The notes under the pieces: model-generated
What the model was told of the DNA's origin: nothing
What the model saw: the letters and a program-made list of their open reading frames with translations, nothing else
The model's database searches: none
Assembly (NCBI RefSeq): GCF_902506165.1
Contig: NZ_LR733817.1
Location: forward strand, 2,325,408 to 2,389,407
Reading direction: 5' to 3'
Source: Bosea sp. 29B
GTDB taxonomy: Bacteria > Pseudomonadota > Alphaproteobacteria > Rhizobiales > Beijerinckiaceae
DNA: 64,000 nt
Program-made: the position numbers and the translations under genes
In this document: piece by piece, positions 6,521-16,609 of the stretch
Layout: each line of letters opens with the position of its first letter
Position numbering within the stretch: the first letter of the stretch is position 1

Positions 6521-7909
6521 CTATGCTGCCGCGTCCTCCTCGGCCGGCTGCTCCCGTTTCGGGAAAGTGACGGCGACACGGGTGCCGGGCCGCGCGGCGC
6601 CGGGCGAGAGCGGCGCAACTTCCATTTCCGCCCGCATGCTGCGCAGCAGGGCGTTGATCACCGACTTGCCGAGCCCGGCGGTCTGCTGGTCCTCCGGCAT
6701 CCCGACGCCGTCATCTTCCACCGAGAGCACGAGGCTTTCCTCGGGCGTGCGCGCCAGCCGGATCGTGATCTTGCCGGCGGCGCCGTCGGTAAAGGCGTGC
6801 TTGATCGCGTTGGTCACAAGCTCGTTGATGACGACGACGAAGGAGACGGCGTCGCGGCCGGGCAGGCGGATCGCGTCCATCGCCAGCCCGATCTCGATCG
6901 GCTTGCCTTCCGCCGCCTTGCCGATCTCGGCCAGCAGGTCCTCCAGATAAGGCCGGGCCTCGATCTCGTCGGCCTCGATGTCGAGCCGCAGGCGGCGCTG
7001 GCCGGCGGCGATCGCCTGGATGCGCGATTGCGCCTGGGCCAGCGCCTGCTTGACTGCCGGCTCGCGCGTCTGCCGGCTCTGGACGTTGAGCAGCGCCGAG
7101 ACCATCGCCAGATTGTTGCCGACGCGATGGTTGACGTCGCGCAGCAGCGCCTCGATGCGCAAACGCTCATTCTCGAGCTGGAGCGTGCGCTCGCCGACCT
7201 TCCGTTCGAGCTCGGCATTCGAGCTCGAGAGCGTGACGGCGCGTCGATGCCGCACCCGCAATTGCAGCCAGGCGGCGAGGCACAGGCCGGCGAGCGCGAT
7301 CAGGATGCCGGCGCTGGCCAGAACGCGTCGACGCGCCTCGCGGCGGGTGCTGGCGGTGAGTCGAAGGTTTTCCTCCAGCTGGATCGCGCCGACGATGTCG
7401 CGCAGCTCCTGGGTGAGACGATTGCCGGTGCCACGGCCCACCAGGGCGGTAGCCTCGCTGCGCTTGCCGGCGCGCATCAGCGCGACGGTCTCGGCCATCT
7501 CGCTGAGCTTGCGGGTGGTGACGGCGCGGGCGCGCTCCACGCGCTCGATCTGGGTCGGGCTGTAGGCGACGAGGCGCTCGATCTGGCCCAGGCTCGGCAG
7601 CAGCTCGGCATGGCTGTCGTTGTAGGGCTCGAGATACTGCTCGTCGCCGGTGAGCAGGAAGCCGCGCTGCCCCGTCTCGGTATCGAGCACGTTGCTGAGG
7701 AAGCGTTCGCTGCGTTCGCGGATGTCGATCGAGCGCGAGACCAGCTTCGAGGCTTCGTCGGCCTGTATGTTGATCCAGCCGGCGATCAGCACGGCTGCCG
7801 CGACCACGACGATCGCGATCGCCGCCGAGGAGGCGGTGTAGCGGCGCGTACCGAGCAAGGGCAGTACCGGCGACAGCCAGCGTGGACGGAGCTTCAGCTG
7901 GGCATTCAT
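6521..7909 (-). CDS. CHASE3-domain HWE/HisKA_2 sensor histidine kinase
   Basis: The 462-residue protein has a membrane helix at about 28-46, a CHASE3-type extracytoplasmic domain to about 195 (with DTETGQRGFLLTG), a second helix near 197-216, a coiled-coil linker, the HisKA_2 phosphoacceptor His261 in DVNHRVGNNLAMV, and an intact ATPase domain with N-box INELVTNAIKHAF and DDGVGMP. In contrast to the kinase at 407-2137, all ATP-binding boxes are present. It is convergent with the receiver protein and is a plausible donor for that receiver or for PhyR. The ligand is unknown. Confidence 0.88.
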   Translation of the reverse strand: MNAQLKLRPRWLSPVLPLLGTRRYTASSAAIAIVVVAAAVLIAGWINIQADEASKLVSRSIDIRERSERFLSNVLDTETGQRGFLLTGDEQYLEPYNDSHAELLPSLGQIERLVAYSPTQIERVERARAVTTRKLSEMAETVALMRAGKRSEATALVGRGTGNRLTQELRDIVGAIQLEENLRLTASTRREARRRVLASAGILIALAGLCLAAWLQLRVRHRRAVTLSSSNAELERKVGERTLQLENERLRIEALLRDVNHRVGNNLAMVSALLNVQSRQTREPAVKQALAQAQSRIQAIAAGQRRLRLDIEADEIEARPYLEDLLAEIGKAAEGKPIEIGLAMDAIRLPGRDAVSFVVVINELVTNAIKHAFTDGAAGKITIRLARTPEESLVLSVEDDGVGMPEDQQTAGLGKSVINALLRSMRAEMEVAPLSPGAARPGTRVAVTFPKREQPAEEDAAA

Positions 7910-8010
7910 CGCTGCCTTGAATAGACGCTGAAATCCGATCGCCCAAGGTAAAAAGACACATCACCGCAAGCCGGCTGCGGAAAAGGCAGTCGATTCAAGG
8001 TCGTTGCGTC

Positions 8011-8430
8011 TTATTTTTCAGCGTCGTCATCGCCTTGCGCGAACTGCCGCCCGAGGATGAGCCCGAGCAGCACGACGCCGCCGACCAGCCCGGTGCGCCA
8101 GCCGAGTTTGCGATTGCCGACCAGCGTGGCCGCGATCGGGGCGGCGGCGACCGCGGCGGCGAGGCGCCGGTCCGGCCGCGGCCGGCTTTTCACATAGAGC
8201 GCGATGCCGAGCATCAGCAGCGACGCAAACAGCAGTCCCCCCGCGATCGACAGGCTGGCGGTGATCGCTCCGTAATGCAGCGCCAGCACCGTATGCAGCG
8301 CATTGAGCGCGTAGCCCACCGCGCCGGCCGCCAGCACGCCGGCCAGCAGATAGAGCACGATGACCGTGACGTTGCGGCGCACGATGCCGCCGATCTCGCG
8401 CGTGACCAGGCCGGTCAGCCCCCCAAGCAT
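8011..8430 (-). CDS. Small membrane protein with three predicted helices
   Basis: This 139-residue protein has hydrophobic segments at about 22-42, 57-80 and 112-128 and a short acidic tail (GDDDAEK). Small proteins of this shape next to DUF883 proteins are frequent in stress regulons of Alphaproteobacteria and are sometimes annotated as holin-like; function is unknown. It starts three bases after the stop of the upstream DUF883-like gene, so the two form an operon under the predicted EcfG promoter at 8857-8881. Confidence 0.7.
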   Translation of the reverse strand: MLGGLTGLVTREIGGIVRRNVTVIVLYLLAGVLAAGAVGYALNALHTVLALHYGAITASLSIAGGLLFASLLMLGIALYVKSRPRPDRRLAAAVAAAPIAATLVGNRKLGWRTGLVGGVVLLGLILGRQFAQGDDDAEK

Positions 8431-8433
8431 GGC

Positions 8434-8796
8434 TCAGCGCGCCGAGAGGAAGCCGACGAACAGCCCGACCGCGGCCGCAAGGCCAAGCGCCCGCAGGGGC
8501 CGCTCGCGGATCTCGCGGATGATCAGCTCTTCCAGGTCGCCGGCCTGTTCGCGCGCGACCGCGGCCATACGGTCGGTATCGACGCCGACCGACCTCAGCT
8601 TCTCGCTGACGGTGGCGGCAAGATCCTCGGCGCCGCGCGCCAGGCTGGCCTCGATCTCGTCAGCCTCGTCCTTGACGCGGCGGCCGGTGCGGCGGGCGCG
8701 CTCGGCCGTGTCCGAGGCGGCATCGGCCACCTCGTCCTTGGCACGTTTGACCGAGGCCGCGGCCTGTCGCTTTGCGGTAGAGCTGGTTGCGGCCAT
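8434..8796 (-). CDS. DUF883/ElaB-YqjD-like inner-membrane stress protein
   Basis: This is a 120-residue protein. A charged helical region (residues 10-95, rich in Lys, Glu, Asp and Ala) is followed by the typical C-terminal anchor ERPLRALGLAAAVGLFVGFL. ElaB/YqjD proteins anchor by this tail and bind ribosomes in stationary phase in Escherichia coli; that activity is not shown for this branch. The ATG at 8796 has AGGAGG eight bases upstream. It is the first gene of a two-gene operon with a predicted EcfG promoter, consistent with stationary-phase or stress expression. Confidence 0.8.
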   Translation of the reverse strand: MAATSSTAKRQAAASVKRAKDEVADAASDTAERARRTGRRVKDEADEIEASLARGAEDLAATVSEKLRSVGVDTDRMAAVAREQAGDLEELIIREIRERPLRALGLAAAVGLFVGFLSAR

Positions 8797-8856
8797 CAAA
8801 CGCCTCCTGGGTGCCGGCAATGAACGATGCCATGCGGAACGCATGGCGCAAAGCTC

Positions 8857-8881
8857 AACGCCTCAGCAATGGGACGGTTCC
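8857..8881 (-). promoter_or_regulatory. Predicted EcfG promoter of the DUF883-like operon
   Basis: On the minus strand, GGAAC (8881-8877), a 16-base spacer and CGTT (8860-8857). It lies in the short gap between the polA stop codon and the DUF883-like gene, giving a leader of about 50 bases. Confidence 0.82.
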
Positions 8882-8892
8882 CGACCGTAAGG

Positions 8893-11800
8893 TTAGTGCG
8901 CCTCGTCCCAGTTGTCGGCGGCGCGCGCGTCGACAACGAGCGGTACCTTGAGCGCGACCGCTGGCTGCGGTGCCTCGACCATGACCTTGCGGATCACCGG
9001 CAACGCCGCCTCGACCTGACCCTCCGGCACTTCGAAGACGAGTTCGTCATGCACCTGCAGCAGCATGCGCGCATCGAGCTTGGCCGCGGCGAGCGCGTCC
9101 TCCATGCGGATCATGGCGCGGCGGATGATGTCGGAGGCCGAGCCTTGGATCGGCGCGTTGATCGCCTGGCGCTCGACGAAGGCCCGCTCGGACGGGTTCT
9201 TCGAGGCGACCGCCGGGAAATGGCAGACGCGGCCGAAGATCGTCTCGACCGCGCCCTTGGCGCGCACGGTGGTGCGGGCCTGGTCCATGTAGTCGCGGAT
9301 GCCGGGGAAGCGCTCGAAGTATTTGCGGATATAGGCGCTGGCCTCCTCGCGGGAAATGCCGAGCTGGTTGGCGAGGCCGAAGGCCGAGATGCCGTAGATG
9401 ATGCCGAAATTGATCGCCTTGGCGCGCCGGCGCACCTCGCTCGGCATGCCTTCGACCGGCACGCCGAACATCTCGGACGCCGTCATCGCATGGATGTCGA
9501 CACCATCGGCGAAGGCCTGCCTGAGCTGCGGGATCTCGGCGATATGGGCGAGGATGCGCAGTTCGATCTGGCTGTAGTCGGCCGAGACCAGCTTGTGGCC
9601 CTTCTCGGCGACGAAGGCGGTCCTGATCTTGCGGCCGGCCTCGGTGCGGATCGGAATGTTCTGCAGGTTCGGCTCGGAGGAGGAGAGCCGGCCGGTGGTG
9701 GTCGCAGCCAAGGCGTAGGACGTATGGACCCGGTGCGTCTGCGGGTTCACATAGGTCGGCAGCGAGTCGGTATAGGTCGATTTCAGCTTGGCGAGCTGGC
9801 GCCAGTCGAGGATGCGCGCCGGCAGCTCATTGCCCTGCTCGGCGAGGTCCTCGAGCACGCCGGCGCCGGTCGCCCATTGCCCGGTCGCGGTCTTCTTGGC
9901 GCCGGGCAGGCCCATCTTGCCGAACAGGATGTCGCCGAGCTGCTTGGGGCTGCCGATCGTGAACTTCTCGCCGGCGAGCGTGTGGATCTCGTCCTCCAGC
10001 CGCGCCAGCGACTGGGCGAACTCGCCCGAGAGGCGTGACAGGATCTGCCGGTCGATCGAGATGCCGCGCCGCTCCATCCGCACCAGAACCGGCACGAGCG
10101 GGCGCTCCATCGTCTCGTAGACCGTGGTCTTGCGCTCCGGCACGAGCCGCGGCTTCAGCGCCAGCCAGAGCCGGAGCGTGACATCGGCGTCCTCGGCGGC
10201 ATAGGCGGTCGCCTTGTCGAGCGGCACCTTGTCGAAGGTGACCTGGCTCTTGCCGGTGCCGGCGACCTCCGAATAGGGGATCGGCTTGTGGCCGAGATGG
10301 ATTTCCGAGAGCCGGTCCATGCCCTGTCCGCCATTGCCGGCATCGAGGGCGTAGGAGATCAGCATGGTGTCGTCGATCGGGCCGACCTCGACGCCGTGCC
10401 GGTTGAATACGGCGATGTCGTATTTGAGGTTCTGGCCGATCTTCAGCACGCCGGGATCGGCGAGCAGCGGCTTCAGTTCGGCCAGCGCCTGGTCGAGCGG
10501 GATCTGGCCCTCGAGCAGGCCTGAATCGAACAGCCCGTCACCGGCGCGGTGCTGCAGCGGGATATAGCAGGCCTTGCCCGGCGCGACCGCGAGCGAGATG
10601 CCGATCAGGTCGGCCTGCATCACGTCGAGCGAGTTGGTCTCGGTGTCGAGCGCGATCTGGCCGGCCTCATAGGCCCAGCCGATCCAGCGCGAGAGATCGG
10701 CGATGGTGCGCACGCATTCGTAGGCTGCGTGGTCGATCTTGACCGCGATCGCCGCGTCCTTGCGCGCGGCGGCAAGATCGGCCGGCCGCAGCCAGCCATC
10801 GGCGGCAGGCGCAGCCTTGCCTTCCACCACCGCGGCGGCGACCACCGTCGTCTCGCCATCGCTCGCGACCGCGACGGCCGCTCCCACGGCCGGCAGGTCG
10901 GTCTCGGCATAGAGCGCCTTGAGCGCGGCGGCGCGGGCACCGCCCGGCGCGAGATCGGGATCCGCGTCGATCGCGCCGACATCGGCCTCATAGGCCTCGG
11001 CAGCGCGCTTGGTGATGGTGGTGAATTCCATCGCCTTGAGGAAGGCGATGAGTTTTGCCGGATCGGGCTGGTTCAAGGTGAGGTCGCCGAGCGGCGTCTC
11101 GACCTTCACGTCGTCGACCAGGGTGACGAGCTTGTGCGAGATTCGGACCTTCTCGATCACCTCGGGATTGGTCAGCGTCTCCCGGCGCTTGGGCTGCTTG
11201 ATCTCGCCGGCGCGCTTCAAGAGCGTTTCCAGGTCGCCATACTCGCCGATCAACTGCGCGGCGGTCTTGATGCCGATGCCGGGCGCGCCCGGGACATTGT
11301 CGGTCGCGTCGCCGGCCAGCGCCTGGACGTCGGTGACCTTGTCGGGCGTGACGCCGAAATATTCGACCACCTCGGGCTCGCCGATACGCCGCTCCGGCCT
11401 GAACCCCGCGCCCTTCTTGGCGTCGCCGGAGGCAGGGTCGTACATGGCGACGCCCGGCCGCACCAGCTGCATCAGATCCTTGTCGGCCGAGACGATCAGC
11501 ACGTCGGCGCCGGCCTCGCGCGCCTGCTTGGCGTAGGTCGCGATCAGGTCGTCGGCCTCGTAGACGTCCTGCTCAACCGGGATCAGGCCGAAGGCGCGCA
11601 CGGCATCGCGCATCAGCGGGAATTGCGGGATCAGGTCCGGCGGCGGATCGGAGCGGTTGCCCTTGTAGGCCGGGTAGATCTCCTTGCGGAAGGAGTTCTC
11701 GCTCTTGTCGAAGACGATGGCGAGATGGGTCGGCTTAACCCCGAGCACGCCCTCGCGCACGAACTGGAACAGCTTTGTCGCGAACAAGCGAACCGCGCCG

Positions 11801-11937
11801 GAGGGCAGCCCGTCGGAGCGGGCATTGTATTTCCGGTCCTGGTTGATCGACTGGAAATAGGCGCGGAAGATGAAGTTCGAGCCATCGACCAGGAAGAGGT
11901 GGTCGCCGGGCTTGAGCTGGGAGCTGTCGTTCGTCAT
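8893..11937 (-). CDS. polA: DNA polymerase I
   Basis: This protein of about 1014 residues has all three Pol I domains. The N-terminal 5' nuclease is residues 10 to about 300 ([22 protein letters not shown]). The 3'-5' exonuclease is intact, with [11 protein letters not shown], the Asn-Leu-Lys-Tyr-Asp motif, and [10 protein letters not shown]. The polymerase domain carries motif A ([14 protein letters not shown]), motif B ([14 protein letters not shown]) and motif C ([10 protein letters not shown]). It fills gaps in excision repair and replaces RNA primers. The extra length relative to E. coli lies between the nuclease and exonuclease. The start is ATG 11937 or ATG 11949; neither has a clear ribosome site. 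Confidence 0.97.
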   Translation of the reverse strand: MTNDSSQLKPGDHLFLVDGSNFIFRAYFQSINQDRKYNARSDGLPSGAVRLFATKLFQFVREGVLGVKPTHLAIVFDKSENSFRKEIYPAYKGNRSDPPPDLIPQFPLMRDAVRAFGLIPVEQDVYEADDLIATYAKQAREAGADVLIVSADKDLMQLVRPGVAMYDPASGDAKKGAGFRPERRIGEPEVVEYFGVTPDKVTDVQALAGDATDNVPGAPGIGIKTAAQLIGEYGDLETLLKRAGEIKQPKRRETLTNPEVIEKVRISHKLVTLVDDVKVETPLGDLTLNQPDPAKLIAFLKAMEFTTITKRAAEAYEADVGAIDADPDLAPGGARAAALKALYAETDLPAVGAAVAVASDGETTVVAAAVVEGKAAPAADGWLRPADLAAARKDAAIAVKIDHAAYECVRTIADLSRWIGWAYEAGQIALDTETNSLDVMQADLIGISLAVAPGKACYIPLQHRAGDGLFDSGLLEGQIPLDQALAELKPLLADPGVLKIGQNLKYDIAVFNRHGVEVGPIDDTMLISYALDAGNGGQGMDRLSEIHLGHKPIPYSEVAGTGKSQVTFDKVPLDKATAYAAEDADVTLRLWLALKPRLVPERKTTVYETMERPLVPVLVRMERRGISIDRQILSRLSGEFAQSLARLEDEIHTLAGEKFTIGSPKQLGDILFGKMGLPGAKKTATGQWATGAGVLEDLAEQGNELPARILDWRQLAKLKSTYTDSLPTYVNPQTHRVHTSYALAATTTGRLSSSEPNLQNIPIRTEAGRKIRTAFVAEKGHKLVSADYSQIELRILAHIAEIPQLRQAFADGVDIHAMTASEMFGVPVEGMPSEVRRRAKAINFGIIYGISAFGLANQLGISREEASAYIRKYFERFPGIRDYMDQARTTVRAKGAVETIFGRVCHFPAVASKNPSERAFVERQAINAPIQGSASDIIRRAMIRMEDALAAAKLDARMLLQVHDELVFEVPEGQVEAALPVIRKVMVEAPQPAVALKVPLVVDARAADNWDEAH

Positions 11938-12018
11938 GGCCGGGACCATAGGGCTGCGCGCCGGGATGGTCTATTGTGCAAGCAGCAGTGCCCGCAAGAA
12001 GCTGTCAGGAGGAAATCG

Positions 12019-12684
12019 ATGAACGCCTATGTCACCATGTCGCTCGCCTTCCAGGGGCTGCCCGAGGAGGAGATGAAGGCGCAGGCGCTCAAGTTCATGG
12101 AGACGATGCGCAGGCGCCGCACGGTGCGCGACTATTCCGACCGGCCGGTGCCGCGCGAGATCATCGAGGCGGCTGTCGCGACGGCCGGCACCGCTCCGTC
12201 CGGTGCCAACCAGCAGCCCTGGACCTTCGTCTGCATTTCCGATCCCGAGATCAAAATGAAAATCCGCGAGGGCGCCGAGGAAGAGGAGCGTGCCTTCTAT
12301 GCCGGCCGCGCCGGCGAGGAATGGCTCGATGCGCTCGAGCATCTCGGCACCGACGAGCACAAGCCCTTCCTCGACACGGCGCCCTGGCTGATCGCCATCT
12401 TCGCCCAGCGCTGGGGTTATGATGCTGATGGCCGCAAGGTGAAGCACTATTACGTGCCGGAGTCGGTCGGCATTGCCGCCGGCTTCCTGATCGCCTCGCT
12501 GCATCAGGCGGGCCTCGCCACGCTGACGCATACGCCGGCGCCGATGAATTTCCTCAACGAGCTCTGCGGCCGGCCGGACAATGAGAAGGCGCTGATCCTG
12601 CTGGTGGTCGGCTATCCCGCCGAGGGTTGCGTCGTGCCGGCGATCGGCAAGAAGCCGCTGGAGGAGATCGCCAGCTTCCTCTGA
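12019..12684 (+). CDS. Nitroreductase-family flavoprotein of the iodotyrosine deiodinase type
   Basis: The 221-residue protein belongs to the FMN nitroreductase fold, with [15 protein letters not shown] at the N-terminus for flavin phosphate binding. From memory of the family, it is closest to iodotyrosine deiodinase: [17 protein letters not shown], the EEEERAFY segment of the substrate lid, [21 protein letters not shown] and the GYPAEGC region line up with the mammalian enzyme. Bacterial homologues reductively dehalogenate halotyrosines in vitro, but their role in cells is unknown. AGGAGG precedes the ATG. It is divergent from polA and upstream of murU, without clear operon membership. Confidence 0.85.
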   Translation: MNAYVTMSLAFQGLPEEEMKAQALKFMETMRRRRTVRDYSDRPVPREIIEAAVATAGTAPSGANQQPWTFVCISDPEIKMKIREGAEEEERAFYAGRAGEEWLDALEHLGTDEHKPFLDTAPWLIAIFAQRWGYDADGRKVKHYYVPESVGIAAGFLIASLHQAGLATLTHTPAPMNFLNELCGRPDNEKALILLVVGYPAEGCVVPAIGKKPLEEIASFL

Positions 12685-12762
12685 TCTGCCCGCCGCTCTT
12701 GAGCAATCGCGCCGGCCATGGCTGATGTAGCAGTCTTGGCCGGCAGGAGATTCGCTGAGATC

Positions 12763-13497
12763 ATGCAGACCGGTTCGTCGCCGATCCGCCGGGCCATGGT
12801 GCTCGCCGCCGGGCTCGGCAAGCGCATGCGCCCGATCACCGACACCATGCCGAAGCCGCTGGTCGCGATCGCCGGCAAGACCATGCTCGATCATGCGCTC
12901 GATCGCCTCGCCGAGGCCGGCATCGCGGACGCGGTCGTGAATGTCCATTACCTCGCCGAGCAGATCGAGGCGCGCGTCGCCGGCCGCTCCAGCCCGAAAA
13001 TCGCCATCTCCGACGAGCGCGACCTGCTGCTCGAAACCGGCGGTGGCGTGAAGAAGGCGCTGCCGCTGCTCGGCGGTGAGCCGTTCTTCCACATCAACTC
13101 CGATTCGCTCTGGAGCGAGCGCGGAGCATCGAACATTTCCGCCATGGCCGCCGCCTGGGATGCGGAGCGCATGGACATGCTGCTCCTGCTCGCCGAGCGG
13201 CAGAGCAGCGTCGGCTTCGACGGCGCCGGCGATTTCTTCCGGGACGAGGCCGGCCGACTGGCACGGCGCGGACAGGCCGCAAACGCCCCTTACGTCTATG
13301 CCGGCGTCGCGATCATCAAGCCGGAGCTCTTCGCCGATACGCCGGAGGGGCCGTTCTCGCTGAACCTGCTGTTCGACCGCTGCATCGCCGCAGGCACCCT
13401 TTTCGGCCATCTGCTCGACGGGCGCTGGCTGCATGTCGGCACGCCCGAGGCGATCCCGCTGGCGGAGCAGGCCTACGCCGCCCATCAGGCGAGTTGA
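12763..13497 (+). CDS. murU: Nucleotidyltransferase, MurU-like (N-acetylmuramate 1-phosphate uridylyltransferase)
   Basis: This 244-residue protein is a single nucleotidyltransferase domain. The signature LAAGLGKRMRPITDTMPKPL binds the nucleotide, HINSD is the metal-binding Asp motif, and the protein ends without the left-handed helix found in larger sugar-nucleotide synthases, as in MurU. MurU makes UDP-MurNAc from recycled MurNAc 1-phosphate. In many Hyphomicrobiales it follows tsaE and the kinase amgK and precedes addB-addA. Here addB-addA follow, but the kinase is not adjacent. The start at 12763 was chosen because AGGAGA is upstream; an ATG at 12718 lacks such a site. Confidence 0.72.
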   Translation: MQTGSSPIRRAMVLAAGLGKRMRPITDTMPKPLVAIAGKTMLDHALDRLAEAGIADAVVNVHYLAEQIEARVAGRSSPKIAISDERDLLLETGGGVKKALPLLGGEPFFHINSDSLWSERGASNISAMAAAWDAERMDMLLLLAERQSSVGFDGAGDFFRDEAGRLARRGQAANAPYVYAGVAIIKPELFADTPEGPFSLNLLFDRCIAAGTLFGHLLDGRWLHVGTPEAIPLAEQAYAAHQAS

Positions 13498-13504
13498 GGC
13501 CGCG

Positions 13505-16500
13505 ATGGCCGGGCTCAACCTGTTCAGCATCCCGGCCGGCGCGCCCTTCCTCTCCGTGTTGGCGCAGGCGCTGATCGCAGGCCGCTTCGGCCGGGCGTTC
13601 GACCCCGGCGATCCTGCCGCCCTCTCACGCACCACGCTCTATCTGCCGACGCAGCGCGCGGCGCGGGCCTTCGGCACGATCCTGTCGGAAAAACTCGGCG
13701 GCCGGCCATTGCTCCTGCCGCGCATCGTCCCGCTCGGTGATGTCGATGAAGCCGAGACGGCGCTGATCGCCGGCGCGGGCGATGCGCTGGCGCTTGGGCG
13801 GGTCGCGCCGATCGATCCGCTCCGCCGTCGCTTCATCCTGACGACGCTGATCTCGGCCTGGGGCCGCACCGCCAACCGGCAGCATCTCAAGCTCGATCCG
13901 GCCGAGCCCTCGCTGATGCCGGCAACATTGGCCGAGGCCTGGGGCCTCGCCGGCGACCTCGCCCATCTCCTCGACCAGCTGCAGACCGAAGGCGTCTCGC
14001 CGGCGCGGTTGAAGGGGCTCGACGCCGCCCGCTTCGACGAGATCTGGCAGTTCAACGCCCGCTTCCTCGACATCATCGCCGAAGCCTGGCCGGCGCTTCT
14101 TGAGCAGCGCGGCGAGTGCGATCCGGCCGAGTTCCGCAACCGCATGCTGGCGGCCGAGCGCGAGCGCCTGCTCGCCGGCGATTTCCACGGGCCGGTGATC
14201 GCGGCGGGCTCGACCGGCACGGTGCCGGCTACGGCGCGCTTGCTCGCCGCGCTCGCCCGCGCTCCGAACGGCGCCGTCGTGCTGCCCGATCTCGACGAGG
14301 CGCTGTCGGAGCAGGGCTGGCGCGCCATTGTCCAGGAACCGGCGCCCTCGCATCCGCAGGCGGCGCTGCATCGCCTGCTCGACGAGATCGGCGCGAGCCG
14401 GGACGAGGTCATCACGCTCGTCGAGCCGCTGTCGGGGCTGGAAGCGCGCCGCGACTTGCTGCGCCGCGCTTTGCTGCCGGCCTCGATCACCGATGACTGG
14501 GCCGGCGCTGCCCCCCTTGCACCCGGGGCGCTCGACGGCCTGCGCATTGTCGAAGCTGCCGATGAGCGCGAGGAGGCGCTGGTCGCAGCCTTGGCCTTGC
14601 GCGAAGCGTTGGAGCAGCCCGGAACCCGGGTCGCGCTTATCACGCCGGATCGTGGCCTCGCCGAGCGCGTCGCGGTCGAACTCAGGCGCTGGGGCGTCGA
14701 GGCCGATGATTCCGCCGGAATGCAGCTCGGGCGCTGGCCGGCTGGCGCTTTGCTCCGGCTGGCGCTCGATGCGGTCGAGGGCGAGCTTTCGCCGGCGAGC
14801 CTCGTGGCGCTGCTGGCGCATCCGCTTTGCCGACTCGGTTTGACGGAAGCCCGCCTGCGCCAGGGCGCGGCGGCGCTGGAGATCGGCTGCTGGCGCGGCG
14901 AAGCGATCGGCCCGGGTTTCCCGGGCCTGCGCCGCGCCTTCGAGGCGATGCCGGAGTTGCGCAAGGCGACCTATGCGCCACGCCCGCGCCGCAAACTCAC
15001 CGACGACGATACCGGCGCGGCCGAAGAGGTACTGACGGCGCTGGAAGATGCGCTCGTCCCGCTCGTCGCCGCCTTGGCCGGCCCCGCACCCGAACTGCGC
15101 GAGATCGCGGCGCAGGCCCGCCGCGCCGTCGAAAAGCTGAGCGGCGACGAGGCCGGCGCGGTCCTCGCATGGCGCGGCCCGGATGGCGAGGCGCTCGCCG
15201 CGCTCTTCGACGATCTCGACGCCGCCTTGGAAGAGGCGCCCGGCGAAGGCCGCGCCCGCGATTGGATCGCCATTCTCGACGGCCTGATTGGCGAGCGCGT
15301 CGTGCAGCGCCGCGACCCCGGCCATCCCCGCGTCAAGATCTGGGGCTTGCTCGAAGCCCGACTGCTCGAAGCGGAGCACATCGTGCTGGGCGGCTTGATC
15401 GAGAGCGTCTGGCCGCCGGCGACCGAGACCGATTCCTTCATCAACCGGCCGATGCGGGCCGAGCTCGGACTCTCGCCACCGGAGCGCCGCATCGGCCAGA
15501 CCGCGCATGACTTCGTCGCGGCCGCGCTCGCCGGCAAGGTGACGCTGACCCGCGCCCGCAAGGCCGGCGAGGCCGAGACCATTCCCTCGCGCTTCTGGCA
15601 GCGGCTCAAGGCGGTGGCGCCGGCTGAAGCCTGGGCAGCGGCCGAAGCACACGGACGCGAGCTGGTGGCCTGGGCCGGGTTGCTCGGCAAGCCCGCCGAT
15701 CTCCTGCCGGTGCCGCGGCCAAAACCCTATCCCGCGCCGCATCTGCAGCCGAAGCGGTTCAGCGTCACCGAGGTCGAGACGCTCTATCGCGATCCCTATG
15801 CGGTCTATGCCCGCAAGATCCTCAGGCTCGACGCACTTCCTGAGCTGGTCGAGGATCCCGGCGCGACCGATCGCGGCTCGCTGCTGCACGACATCGTCGG
15901 CAGCTTCGCCGAAACCTATCCGGAGCACATTCCTGCCGGCGCGCTTGGCAGCCTGATCGAGATCGGCGAGCGCTTCTTCCGCGCTTATGAGGAGACGCCC
16001 GAGGTGCGCGCCTTCTGGTGGCCGCGCTTCCTGCTGATAGCGCAGAACTTCCTCGGCTGGGAGGAACGGCGCCGGCCTGGCCTCGCCCGCATCGCGGTCG
16101 AGCGCGATACGCAAGGCGAATTTCCGCTGGCGGATGGCTCCTCGATCCTGCTGACCGGCCGGGCCGACCGCGTCGAGATCACGCGCGAGGGCACCCTGCG
16201 CATCATCGACTTCAAGACCGGAGCGCCGCCGAGCGACGAGCAGGTCCGCCTCGGCTTCGCCCCGCAATTGACGCTGGAGGCCGAGCTCGCTTTGCGCCAC
16301 GGTTTTTCGCCCGACATCCTGCCCGGGCCGGTCGAGGCGCTGCTCTATCTCCGCCTCAACCACGATCCCAAGAGCTGGGAGAAGGACAAGAAGCTATCGT
16401 TCAAGGACGAGGCGCAGGCCGACGTCACCGCCCGCCATCTCATCCAATTGCTTGACCATCTTGCGTCGCTGCGTGCCGGCCGCGAGCCCTGGCTCTCCCG

Positions 16501-16609
16501 CCGTGCGCCGGCCTACATCAAATATGCCAGCCCCTATGACCAGCTCGCCCGGGTCAAGGAATGGTCGGCGGCGCCCGATCTCGGCGGCGATGCCGGAGAC
16601 GAGGCATGA
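13505..16609 (+). CDS. addB: Double-strand break repair protein AddB (alphaproteobacterial type)
   Basis: This is a 1034-residue protein. Its N-terminus has a helicase-like fold with a degenerate P-loop region (TLYLPTQRAARAF), as in the alphaproteobacterial AddB family. The C-terminal PD-(D/E)XK nuclease region has DRGSLLHDIVGSF, ILLTGRADRVEI and LRIIDFKTG. With AddA it forms the helicase-nuclease that processes broken ends and loads RecA. It begins seven bases after murU and overlaps addA by the ATGA at 16606-16609, so the three are probably one transcript. Confidence 0.95.
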   Translation: MAGLNLFSIPAGAPFLSVLAQALIAGRFGRAFDPGDPAALSRTTLYLPTQRAARAFGTILSEKLGGRPLLLPRIVPLGDVDEAETALIAGAGDALALGRVAPIDPLRRRFILTTLISAWGRTANRQHLKLDPAEPSLMPATLAEAWGLAGDLAHLLDQLQTEGVSPARLKGLDAARFDEIWQFNARFLDIIAEAWPALLEQRGECDPAEFRNRMLAAERERLLAGDFHGPVIAAGSTGTVPATARLLAALARAPNGAVVLPDLDEALSEQGWRAIVQEPAPSHPQAALHRLLDEIGASRDEVITLVEPLSGLEARRDLLRRALLPASITDDWAGAAPLAPGALDGLRIVEAADEREEALVAALALREALEQPGTRVALITPDRGLAERVAVELRRWGVEADDSAGMQLGRWPAGALLRLALDAVEGELSPASLVALLAHPLCRLGLTEARLRQGAAALEIGCWRGEAIGPGFPGLRRAFEAMPELRKATYAPRPRRKLTDDDTGAAEEVLTALEDALVPLVAALAGPAPELREIAAQARRAVEKLSGDEAGAVLAWRGPDGEALAALFDDLDAALEEAPGEGRARDWIAILDGLIGERVVQRRDPGHPRVKIWGLLEARLLEAEHIVLGGLIESVWPPATETDSFINRPMRAELGLSPPERRIGQTAHDFVAAALAGKVTLTRARKAGEAETIPSRFWQRLKAVAPAEAWAAAEAHGRELVAWAGLLGKPADLLPVPRPKPYPAPHLQPKRFSVTEVETLYRDPYAVYARKILRLDALPELVEDPGATDRGSLLHDIVGSFAETYPEHIPAGALGSLIEIGERFFRAYEETPEVRAFWWPRFLLIAQNFLGWEERRRPGLARIAVERDTQGEFPLADGSSILLTGRADRVEITREGTLRIIDFKTGAPPSDEQVRLGFAPQLTLEAELALRHGFSPDILPGPVEALLYLRLNHDPKSWEKDKKLSFKDEAQADVTARHLIQLLDHLASLRAGREPWLSRRAPAYIKYASPYDQLARVKEWSAAPDLGGDAGDEA

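Noticed and set aside
8827..12018. Long open frames on the plus strand opposite polA
   Set aside because: They are antisense to a gene with clear DNA polymerase I motifs, and their translations are Arg/Asp/Gly-rich without any family pattern. High G+C gives such shadows.
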